Assembly (NCBI GenBank): GCA_027943245.1
Contig: JANDJZ010000588.1
Span: 1-23,697, forward strand
DNA from: Acanthamoeba sp. SK_2022b
Taxonomy: Eukaryota > Discosea > Longamoebia > Acanthamoebidae
Length of the DNA stretch: 23,697 nucleotides
Reading direction: 5' to 3'
Shown here: positions 11,425 through 20,338 of the stretch, one piece after another
Numbering within the stretch: position 1 is the stretch's first letter
How the letters are laid out: the number at the start of each line of letters is the position of its first letter
Made by a program: the position numbers and the translations under genes
Notes under the pieces: model-generated
Told to the model about the DNA's origin: nothing
The model's database searches: none
What the model saw: the letters and a program-made list of their open reading frames with translations, nothing else

Positions 11425-13023
11425 ATGCCGCTCGCTCTGCGTTCTTCAGTCGTTGCTCTCCTCTTCTTCTGCCTTTTGTGCCTCTCTCCAGTGTCACTGC
11501 TGGCTTCTCCCGAGAGTCGGGAAGCTCGCTCACCGGGTTCGGCTTCAGCTACTTCTTCTTCTTCCCCGAACCTGCTCGCACGCCGCGACGTGTGTGTGCT
11601 CGGAGCGGGCGCAGCAGGCATGTCGGCCGCCGTGTTCCTGAAGGACCGAGGCTACAGCGTGCTCGTGCTCGACTCGGAGCCCCGCATCGGCGGCCAGTGC
11701 GAGACGCTGCACTTCACTCCGCCCACGCCCGGCCTGCCGGATTGGATCGACGTCGGCGTGCAGTTCTTCGCCAACACGTCGGCGGCCAACGCGGCCGGCC
11801 TCGGCCCGTGGGTCCTCGACAGCGTGGCCTTTGCCGAGCGCTTCGCCGGCGCCGGCGCCGCGGTGCCGCTGGACTTCACCACCGACACCACGCCCAACTA
11901 CGCCGTGGATCTGCGGCTGGGCGTCTCGCTGGGTCTGCAGAACGCTTCGGCGCCCACGCCCGAGTTCCTGGCGGCCTACGGGCGGCTGCTGGCCGTCATC
12001 GCCCAGTACCCGTGGCTCGACACAGCGGCCGTGCCGGACCCGGCGCCCGCCGAGCTGCTGGTGCCCTTTTCCCAGTTCATCGCCGCCCACGAGCTCCAGC
12101 CGCTCGTGGCTTCGGTCTTCGTGCCGCAGCTGTTCGCCGGCGGCCTGGGCGACTTTGACCGCCTCACCGCGCTCTACGCGCTCCTCAACCTGTCGCCCAC
12201 CGTGCAGCGCATCTTCAGCGCGCCCAACGCGGGCTTCGTCGTGCGCGGCGGATGCGAGGGCATCTACGAGGGCATGCGCGCCTACCTGGGCGCGTCCAAC
12301 GTGATCACCAACGCCCGAGTGAACCACGCGCTTCGCCCCTACCTGCTCAACGTGCCCGTGGTGCTCACCGGCTCGGTCAACGTGGGACGGCTGGCGCTGC
12401 CCTTCGCCTACACATGCGACAAGCTCGTCGTGGCCTTTGCGCAGCTGCCGAACAAGATGGACGCTCTCGCGCTGGACGGGCGCGAGCGCGCCGTGTTCGA
12501 CGACGTGCGCGAGAGGTACTACTTCACGGGTGAGGTGGAAATCGAGGGACCGCTCGACGCCGTAGGTGCCTTCAATCTGCTCAACCTCAACGTCGACCCG
12601 ACGGCGTCGAGCATCACGCCCACCCTGCCGGCCATCACGCAGATGACCCGCGGACTGCCCTACGGCCCGGCGCAGGTCAAGGCGTCGTCCAACGTGCCGA
12701 TCACGCTCGAGGCCATGAAGAGGGCCGTCAGCGAGCAGCTGGCGCGCTTCCCCTCCTCGCTGCTGACCAGCGCCCGGCTGGTGAAGCTCATCCGACACGT
12801 CTTCCAGCCCCACTTCACCACCGACGCCTTGGCCCAGGCCGGCCAGACCTACGGCGCCCTGAACGCGCTGCAGGGTCGCCGCGACACCTACTACCTGGGC
12901 TCCCTCGTGCGATTCCCGATCACCTACCAGCTGTGGGACTACAGCCTCCGCTTCGTCTCTGCCCACTTCCCAGCACGCTCGAGCTCCCACTCTGCGTCTG
13001 CCTCTTCGGTTGACAACGAGTAG
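11425..13023 (+). CDS. Secreted FAD-dependent amine-oxidase-like oxidoreductase, intronless
   Basis: A single 532-codon frame with no intron, unlike every neighbour. Residues 1-27 are a signal peptide (hydrophobic core A-L-L-F-F-C-L-L-C-L), so the protein is secreted or lumenal. A Ser/Pro-rich linker follows. The Rossmann FAD motif V-L-G-A-G-A-A-G-M-S-A-A (GxGxxG at 60-65), the acidic end of beta-2 (Asp83) and R-I-G-G-Q (87-91) are those of NAD(P)/FAD-binding flavoproteins of the amine oxidase/phytoene desaturase superfamily. The closest group I recall is beta-cyclopiazonate dehydrogenase-like oxidoreductases; the substrate is not predictable. The residue ending R-F-V-S-A-H-F fits a C-terminal FAD-contacting segment. 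An AATAAA follows the stop by 19 nt. The long antisense frame opposite it is a GC artefact. Confidence 0.88.
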   Translation: MPLALRSSVVALLFFCLLCLSPVSLLASPESREARSPGSASATSSSSPNLLARRDVCVLGAGAAGMSAAVFLKDRGYSVLVLDSEPRIGGQCETLHFTPPTPGLPDWIDVGVQFFANTSAANAAGLGPWVLDSVAFAERFAGAGAAVPLDFTTDTTPNYAVDLRLGVSLGLQNASAPTPEFLAAYGRLLAVIAQYPWLDTAAVPDPAPAELLVPFSQFIAAHELQPLVASVFVPQLFAGGLGDFDRLTALYALLNLSPTVQRIFSAPNAGFVVRGGCEGIYEGMRAYLGASNVITNARVNHALRPYLLNVPVVLTGSVNVGRLALPFAYTCDKLVVAFAQLPNKMDALALDGRERAVFDDVRERYYFTGEVEIEGPLDAVGAFNLLNLNVDPTASSITPTLPAITQMTRGLPYGPAQVKASSNVPITLEAMKRAVSEQLARFPSSLLTSARLVKLIRHVFQPHFTTDALAQAGQTYGALNALQGRRDTYYLGSLVRFPITYQLWDYSLRFVSAHFPARSSSHSASASSVDNE

Positions 13024-13041
13024 AGATAGACCGGAGCTTGA

Positions 13042-13047
13042 AATAAA
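13042..13047 (+). terminator. Poly(A) signal candidate of gene 7
   Basis: AATAAA in an AT-rich stretch 19 nt after the stop codon of the FAD oxidoreductase; the next gene starts only 95 bp after that stop. Confidence 0.45.
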
Positions 13048-13118
13048 TTAAAAGTCAATTATTTATCTTTGTTGTCCTTTTTCGATTTTCCTGAGCATTT
13101 TACATCCAATCCAGAGAG

Positions 13119-15828
13119 ATGAAGAGTGCCAGAGTGGCGCCAGCGAGCAGGTAAAGAGGCTCACCAGCTCCATGGGGTGTGCAGGTTTTTTGACGCATTT
13201 GCGAATGCAGGCTCCGCCAAGCGGAAGCGATTCTTAGAAATCGAAGTGCTGGATGGACTGCGCCCGCGGGTGATCTCGCTCGGGTGTGTGGACCACGTCC
13301 TGCATCGTTGCTGCTACCAGTATGCCAGCGAAGCAGCGGCCCACTGCCCTCTTCTGTCCTTGCTGTCCCTCGTAGTGGCCCTCGTACGTAACCCTGCCGT
13401 GCGCCACGCTACATCGAGCCGCACTGACCAGCGCCACCTCCAGTGGCCGCAGTTGGCCGCGTCGGTGGCCGGCACACGGGCATCGTAGCCACCAGGGGCC
13501 TCGCCAGCAGCGCCTCCCCCGAGGTGGACAAGGAGCCGGCCACGAAGCCGGCCCCGACCCGGATCGTGCCAGCGATGGAGCTCAACCTGCGCGCCCTCGA
13601 GGACAAGCGGAGCCGCCGCGAGCCCCTCGACGTCAAGTGCGTCGACTAGCCTGCAGCGAGGTCAGTGGGAGTGGGAGCAAGAGCTGTACTCACTCGGCAG
13701 TGTGTCCACAGGTCCGTGACCGCCTTCTTCCGGTCGTGCGGGAGGCAGCCCGAGCACTACGCCCTCGCACGACGCGCGCTGGGCTTGCTGCCCGGCGTCC
13801 GATGGAAGACCGGTACGCGGCCGCCGTCGCCGCAGCTATCCCACTCCGCTGTGGCCACCCACCCACCCACCCCATCCACCTTCTCTCTCTCTCTCTCTGC
13901 ATGGCTTGTGTTGTGTTGTGTTGTTGTGTTGTGTTGTGTTGTGTTGTGTTGTGTTGTGTTGTGTTGTGTTGTGTTGTGTGTTGTGTGTTGTGTTGCGTCT
14001 CAGGCACGGACCTCAACCTGCTGATGCGGGCGATAGCGCACCTGCCGCCTCATCCCGATGCTGTGCCCGCCGGCTACGTCCTGCTCGATGCCGCCGAACG
14101 GTTCGCTCTCGCCACCTCGAATCCCCCGTTGGCTCGCTCGCTCGCTCACGCGGCCCTCGCACTCCTTCTCAGTAAGGGCGTGGTGCCGTCCGCGCACGCC
14201 TTCACGTCGCTGGTGGACATCTGCTCCCGCAACAAGGACATTCCCATGGCCTTCCAGGGTGCGCCCTGCTCGACCACGCGCGCGCACACACACAACACAC
14301 AGTACACCACTGGTCACGCACACATGCACGCACGAGCGCAGGTCCACTCACCCCATGTGTGTCGTGGGCGCAGCGGTGGAGCGGATGTGGAAGCTGAAGG
14401 TGACGCCCGACGTCAACACCTTCACGAGCCTCATCCAGCTGTGCAGTCGGTGCAAGGACCTGAACCGCGCCTTCGAGGTGCTCGAGCTCATGACGCTCTT
14501 TGGCGTGCGCCCCGACGCCTTCGTCTACACCTCGCTCATCGACGCCAGCGCCAAGGTGGCCATCACCATCACCACTCGCTCGCGCGGCTTCGCTGTGTGC
14601 ACGTGTGATGTGGGCTTTATTATTTATTTTAATTGTTATTTTAATTTTAATTTTATTTTCGCGTTGTCAAGGCGAGCGAGCCCGAGCGAGCGCTGGCCGT
14701 GATGGAAAAGATGAAGACCGACGGCGTGAAGCCGAGCGTGGTCACCTACAACACTCTCATCTGCGCGCTCGCTTCCAAAGGTATGAGTGGTATGCACACG
14801 ATTGAGCTTGCCCGCGCCGAGCGCTCGGTGCTGATGACGGCGAGGCTTGCCGCGCGTGAGCAGAGGACAGGGACGTGGATGCGCTCCTGCGGCTCGTCGA
14901 CGAGATGAAGGGCCAGGGGCTGACGCCGAGCGCGGTCACCTACAACACGATCATCCTCGCCTGTCGCGCTGTACGCGGCTCCGCGGCTGGCGATGACGGC
15001 CAGGCCGAGGAGCAGCTATTGGAGCGCGCCCTCGGTCTGCTGCGCGACATGAAGCGCGAGGGCCTCACGCCCGACGTCGTCACGCTGGACAGCCTTGTGC
15101 GGGTCGCCATGGGCGACAGCGGGAGCGACGCCGGCCGGACACGACAGCGAAACGCCGAGGCGACCCACACCAAGAACGAAAGCGAAGAAGAAAGCGAAAG
15201 CGAAGGGGTCTGCGAGAGGCGGCGGAGGGGGGAGGAGGTCGCGAGGCAGGTCGACAGGGCGCTCGCGATGATCGACCAGCTGGCCGAGGAGTTCCCCGGC
15301 CTGAAGCCCAACGCCGACCTGTACAACGGGCTCATCGCCATCTGCCAGCTCGGCGGCCGCGTGGACAAGGCCGAGGCCCTCTACCGCCGCATGCGCGATG
15401 CGCGCGTGCGGCCCACGGTCGAGACCTTCCGCTACCTCATCGCCGGCTTGGCCAACGACAACGACGCCGGCGCCGACGATGACGACGGCGTGCGAAGGAA
15501 GGCGGAGCGGGCGGTGGAGCTGCTCGAGGAGATGAAGCGCGATGGCCCGGCGCCCACGTCGGCCGTCTACGGCAGGGTGATGGACATCGTGGCGCGTAGC
15601 GGCGAGTGGGAGAGGGCGCGCGATATGTTGGGCGAGATGGAGCAGCGCGGCCTGCTGGTGAGCGCCAAGGTCTACAACGTGCTCCTCCGCGAGAGCGTGC
15701 GGAGGGGCGACGCCGACCGCGCGCACGAGCTCCTTCGGCAGATGCGGCGGAAGGACGTGTCGGGCGACTACAAGACCTCCCTCCTCCGCAAGGAGGTCGA
15801 GCGACTGCGCCCCCTCGACGACATATAG
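13119..15828 (+). CDS. P-class pentatricopeptide repeat (PPR) protein, probably mitochondrial
   Basis: Eight exons, 13119-13150, 13211-13383, 13444-13636, 13712-13812, 14004-14258, 14374-14555, 14672-14780 and 14864-15828, close at 669 residues. The N-terminus (M-K-S-A-R-V-A-P-A-S-R ..., basic, no acidic residue before 16) looks like a mitochondrial presequence. From about residue 220 there are some ten PPR units with the usual 35-residue spacing, e.g. F-T-S-L-I-x-L-C-S-R, Y-N-T-L-I, L-V-D-E-M-K-G-Q-G-L-T-P, E-E-M-K-R-D-G. One unit is interrupted by a polar Glu/Ser/Arg-rich insertion (around 15110-15245) and another by an Asp-rich one (around 15460-15490). PPR proteins bind organellar RNA in a base-specific way, so a role in mitochondrial RNA processing or translation is expected. 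No E/DYW editing domain is present. Confidence 0.93.
13905..13995 (+). repeat. (TTGTG)n pentamer repeat in a PPR-gene intron
   Basis: About 17 mostly perfect TTGTG units, preceded by a (CT)n run at 13881-13898, fill intron 13813-14003 up to the acceptor. GU-rich on the sense strand. Confidence 0.95.
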
Positions 15829-15834
15829 CCGCAA

Positions 15835-15850
15835 AATAAAATAAAATAAA
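15835..15850 (+). terminator. Poly(A) signal candidate of the PPR gene
   Basis: Overlapping AATAAA hexamers start 7 nt after the stop in the 136-bp gap to the convergent gene 9. Confidence 0.5.
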
Positions 15851-15964
15851 AATGGTATCACTCAATTTTTTCAAATAAATAAATAATAAAAATAAAATCA
15901 ATACGCCAATTCTTTTTTCAGAATAAAATAATACGCTGTGGAAGGCATGGCGGCAAGCTCATCA

Positions 15965-17441
15965 TCAGATGATCAGGGACACGACGGCGCCGGTGCGCGC
16001 CGACCGGATGCCGGCTTCGAGGATGGCGATCTGGCGTCGCACCTGCTCCACGGTCACGCCCAGGCCCTCCTTCTCCTGCTGCTGCCCCGGGCGCAGGCGA
16101 CGTTGCACGTCCTCGTAGTAGGTCTTCCACCGCCCGGGCTCGGAGGGGACCACGGTCTCCTCGCCGGTGGCGCCCCGCTTGAGGCGCCCCCACTGGGCGG
16201 CGTCCTCCACGAGGCCCTCCTCGCTCACGTGGCCGGTCTTCACCAGGGCCTGCTCCTGCGGGTCGTTTCCGTGCTTGGCGAACGTGGCGTCGCGGCCCAC
16301 CACCAGGTAGCGCGGCTTCTGGATCGTCGTCGCCGATGAGAAGTCGCACACGCCCGTGCTGCCATCTGCGCTCCCCCCACCAAAGCTTCGCTTCAGCACA
16401 CACGACACGACACGACACGACACGACACGACACGACACGACACGACAGGTTACCGTCAAAGCCAACGATGAGCAGCGCGTGGGTGTCGGTCGGGGAGGCG
16501 GGCGCGTTGTCAAAGTGGATGCGTGCGTAGACGCTGGTGACGGTCCGGCCGGCGAACAGGAGGAGGAGCTGGTCCACCATGTGCGGCCCGAGGTCCCAGT
16601 AGCGCCCGCCGCCCTCCTCGGGCGGGGCCGCCTTCCACTGCCGCGAGCTCTTTGCGTACTGCGCGCGCGCAGTGCAGTCGATCGTGCGGTCAGTGCGCGC
16701 GCGCGTAGCATGAGCGAATGATTGTGAGGGGGGCAGCGTACGACTTGATAGGCGAGCTCGATCCAGCGTACGGGGCCGAGGGTGCCCTGTTCGACGAGCT
16801 TGCGCACGGTGAGGAAGTCGCCGTCCCACCGCCGGTTGTGAAACACGCCCAGGAAGCGATCGTGCTCTCGCGCGGCCGCGATCATCGCGTCGCAGTCGGC
16901 GAGCGAGAGAGCCATCGCTGCCGGATGACCAACCAGAGCGGGAGGGTCAGGCCAAGTCCCGCCATTGAGGGGAGGGGAGCGTACGCTTGTCGGTGACCAC
17001 GTGCTTTCCTGCGGTGAGGGCGGCAATGGCCATCCGAGGATGGTGCGCAGTTGGCGTGGCCAGCACCACCAGCTCCACGGCGGCATCGGCGAGAGCAGCC
17101 TCAAAGCTATCGAACACCTTGGCCTGCTCACGTTCCCAAAAACAACGAACAGTAAGAAATAATAAATAAATATAGAAAAATAACAGGCAAAGAAGGGACA
17201 CTACCGAGGGGTGCTCTCTGGCGATCGAGAAGTGGGAGCATCAGAAATGGCTCTAAGATGAGATACTAGCAGAGTGGGGTGGGGTGGGGTACTTTTTGGC
17301 CTCTTGCTGAACATCGTCGCTGCGCGCCACAATGCCGTAGAGGTGCAGGCCAGCGGTGGCGGCCACCAAGGGAGCGTGGAAGCGCCGACCTGCAAACCCG
17401 TAGCCCACCACGACAACTTGCACCTCGCTGCGGTCAGCCAT
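15965..17441 (-). CDS. Gfo/Idh/MocA-family NAD(P)-dependent oxidoreductase
   Basis: Six exons, 17441-17293, 17217-17205 (a 13-nt microexon), 17123-16985, 16917-16745, 16658-16454 and 16365-15965, close at 359 residues. The N-terminal Rossmann fold has G-Y-G-F-A-G (13-18) and A-T-P-T-A-H-H. V-V-T-D-K-P (Lys100, the conserved catalytic lysine, D-K-P rather than the common E-K-P) is formed by splicing. H-N-R-R-W-D-G-D-F (127-135) and G-G-G-R-Y-W-D-L-G-P-H (Asp180, His184) are the second-half substrate-site signatures. These enzymes reduce or oxidise sugars, inositols and similar compounds; the closest group is YdgJ-like, and the substrate is not predictable. Probably cytosolic. Head-to-head with gene 10, 114 bp apart. 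Confidence 0.93.
16399..16446. repeat. (ACACG)n pentamer repeat in a gene 9 intron
   Basis: About nine units of CACGA/ACACG; in the sense of the minus-strand gene it reads (CGTGT)n directly after the donor at 16453. Confidence 0.95.
17205..17217 (-). other. Predicted 13-nt microexon of gene 9
   Basis: Flanked by CGCCAG acceptor and GTAGTG donor; supplies A-GAG-CAC-CCC-TCG. Exon 1 ends in phase 2 and exon 3 begins in phase 0, so a bridge of 1 mod 3 nt is required; the residues (K)-E-H-P-S fall where the family has the end of the second strand before K-V-F-D-S. Confidence 0.65.
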
Positions 17442-17555
17442 GTTTTCTTTCCAGCAGACAGGCCAAAGCTGTGGGCTGTGAACCGGCGGTGAAGAGTTTC
17501 CTGCATTCTTTATCTATTTTATTTTATCTTATTTTTCCCCCAAGTCTTGTTGTGG
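17442..17555. promoter_or_regulatory. Short bidirectional promoter of genes 9 and 10
   Basis: Only 114 bp separate two opposite start codons. The gene 10 side holds a TTTATCTATTTTATTTTATCTTATTT pyrimidine/AT run (about 17508-17535), which probably contains the core promoter; no classical TATA box is evident. Confidence 0.4.
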
Positions 17556-20207
17556 ATGGAGCCCCAAGCAGGGCCGCTGCTGGCGCTGCCGCATGAAGTC
17601 ACCCAAGCCATCCTACTATTCTTGCCACTTCGCGACATGGCCACCGTTGGCCTCACATGCTCACACCTCCATACCCTTGTACTTGACAACAGGTTCAGTT
17701 TTTCCCGGTCAAGGTTCCCTTTTATTAAAACACACAAGCTGATTTTATTATTGTTGTTGTTCAAAGTCTGTGGCAAAAGAAGTACGTGGTGGCTTGGGGA
17801 CGACCAGTGGGCAGGGGCAGCCTCCCACGCGCGGTGGACATTGATGATGACGCCCTGCAGGTGCGCGCAACCAATGGTTCCTCCCCCACCGCCTGCACTT
17901 TGTTGTTGATCCCGCCAGGTCTTTCTTTGCCTCGCAGACACTCGATTGGCGGCAGCTCTACGCGGCGAAAGCTGCACTTGAGCGCAGGTGGAGCAGTGGG
18001 CAGTGCAAAGTGACGAGTGTGCCACACAACGGTATCTCCACCATTCAAGTGTGGAGAGGTAGGTTGCCCTTCCTAAAGCACAGACACAGACACACACAGA
18101 CACAACCGCAGCACTTGTTTTGTTTCTTTTTATTGTTTTATTTTGAGATTGAAAGAAGCGCGTGCCAGGGTCCATGAGGAAGGCAGCGAGTCTCGGCCCG
18201 ATTGTTCAGGCGGGAGATCAGGCAAAGGACAAGAAGAAAGGCATGAAGAAGAAAGACAACGGCAAGACGATCAAAGACCAAGCTGATGCTCAACCCACCT
18301 CACACGTGTCAGCTGATACCGATGCGACAGAAGCTGCAGTTCCGCTGCCCTACTGGGAATGGGAGCTGGTCAGCGGCGACAACACTGGAATGCTGCAGTA
18401 CATACGCAGCCCCCGCACTTCCTTCGTGGGCCATGGTCTCGTCCAACTCTCATCTCCGGTCCCCTTGGCAGGGTCTGGGATGGCTTCGATTTCACGCAGA
18501 CCAAGTCACTACGGGTGCACCCGGTCCAGATCTGGTGCGCACTCTCTGTGGTAGGGTCGCATTCCGATCATAACTCTCTTTTAACGAACCAATCGCAAGG
18601 TGGTTGGAGGTGAAGGACAACCTCTGCGTGAGCATATCGGCGGATGGCATGCTCAAGGGTAAGGGAGAGGGAGCACATTCCGACATTCCTTCCCCCAAAC
18701 TGGCCGCTCACTATGTGGTCGTTCGTTTCAGTGACCGATCTGGAGAGCATGGAATGCATTCGCACGCTCAATGGCCACGAGGCCAACGCCATCTGGTATG
18801 CTCGGGCGTGTCTCGCGTTCTTTGCTTGTGTGCGACGTCTCGCGTTGCTCTCTCACGGCCGTAATCAGGGGCATGGACTTCAACTTGGAGCACGACATCG
18901 TCATCAGTGGCGATCAGCGCGGCCTCTTCCTCGCTCATAGGCTTTCCACCGGCGAACAGATCTGTACGCTCGCCCCCGCTCGATGATGGCTTACACTTCA
19001 CTTTCTTCTTCAAGTCCCAAGAATTGACGCCGACGCCGCCCATCCCACGAGCAGTCTCGCACAACTTTCCGTGGGGCGTCATTGACTGTCGCTACCTGCC
19101 ATCGCTCAGGCGCTGCGCCGTGTCCCTGCCTGGGCCCGACATTCACGTGGTCGACCTTGCCACCGTGCGGTGCCCCTCGTCCTTTACCGCCCCGCTCCCG
19201 CCTCCTCAATCACGCATTCAGCACGGGGGAGCAGAGAGGCAGCAGAGAGACCTGACCGGTGACTGTACCCGTAGGGAGAGGTGACCAAGTGGACGGGCCA
19301 CACTGACGGGACCATCATGTGCCTCCGACTACACGGCAACCTCCTCGTACGAGTCTACGCGTAGGCCTGAGTGTCCGTGCGTGATAGGGGGAGGTTGCGT
19401 GCGTGGCTGAACGAACTGGATTTGGGAGCAGATCTCGGGCGGCGAAGACAAGACGGTGCGCTTGTGGGACGTGGAGACGGGCGAGTGCGTGCGCGTGCTG
19501 GAGACGGGGGGCACGACCTACGACGTGCGCGTGGTGTGCGATTCGGACAAGCTCGTGGCGGGCGTCACCAGCTACTCCACCGGCCAGTCGCTCCTCCGCG
19601 TCTGGCACTTGGCCACCGGCGCGCACTGGTCAGTAGATCAACGTGTCCTCTCCCTGTTTGTGCCACGGTGGAGCCACTGCTCTCACCACTGACCTTCACG
19701 TGTTGCGCTGGGGACGGGTCGCGGGCCTGCAGCTGCGATGTGCCCCTCCAGCAACGCACGAATCGAATCTATTCCATCACGGCGCTGCCCGACCGGGTCT
19801 ACGCGTGCCTGCAGTCCACGGTCGAAGTAGTGGACTTTGCCCAGCACCAAGGTATCCGCACCGGTGTTTGCCCGGACTACCTCTCGGCTCCTTCTTGTGT
19901 CGTGTTTGACGTGCATGCCGTTGTGTGAGTCCAGAGAATGAAGCAGGAAAGATAACAACAATGAAAGCCAAATGCCTCATCCAGTAGTCTGGATCTGGCA
20001 GGAACTCGCAGGCGGTAGGATGCAGTTGCTGGAAGATATCCACTGTGAGTGGATTGGCTCCTACCAAAGGAAATACAGCAAGCGTTCTTGGTTTATCAAC
20101 ATGGATGTCATTGGTTTTTTTTGTTGCTTTCCGATCCCTTGTGCCCCTTTCCAGCAAGTTTCAACTCCTCCTCCAACAATCGTAAAGTGAAGACAAAACC
20201 CATCTGA
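17556..20207 (+). CDS. F-box/WD40-repeat protein (SCF substrate receptor type)
   Basis: Fourteen exons close at 490 residues: 17556-17692, 17767-17860, 17938-18058, 18169-18397, 18472-18534, 18600-18658, 18732-18795, 18869-18963, 19055-19164, 19275-19346, 19432-19628, 19733-19851, 19985-20044, 20155-20207. Residues 10-53 are an F-box (L-P-H-E-V-T-Q-A-I-L-L-F-L-P-L ... S-L-W-Q-K-K-Y), which binds Skp1. Seven WD-type blades follow, e.g. L-V-S-G-D-N-T-G-M-L-Q-V-W-D, I-S-G-G-E-D-K-T-V-R-L-W-D and L-L-R-V-W-H-L-A-T-G. A Lys-rich insert of about 60 residues (118-180) interrupts the first blade. The last splice uses a textbook GTGAGT donor at 20045; read-through would give an alternative tail (C-terminal V-K) ending at 20190. 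Expected role: recruiting a phosphorylated or other substrate to an SCF ubiquitin ligase; the target is unknown. Confidence 0.9.
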
Positions 20208-20338
20208 TGTAGAGATGGTGGGGAAGACACTGAAGCTAAGTGAGTTTGAGCTTTGCGTGACGACAAAGGAGATAGCGGTGCTGAATGCTCAAGGTTCAAT
20301 GCAACCAATCAGAGGCTGGTAAAAGGGATGACCATCCC

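Noticed and set aside
11545..12990. 481-codon antisense frame opposite the flavoprotein
   Set aside because: High G/C at third codon positions opens antisense frames; no family motif, rich in Arg/Gly/Val, no promoter.
13905..13995. TTGTG array as a CRISPR-like or telomeric array
   Set aside because: Simple tandem pentamer without spacers, internal to an intron.
15016..15861. 281-codon antisense frame opposite the PPR gene
   Set aside because: Shadow of a GC-rich coding exon with clear PPR repeats on the other strand.
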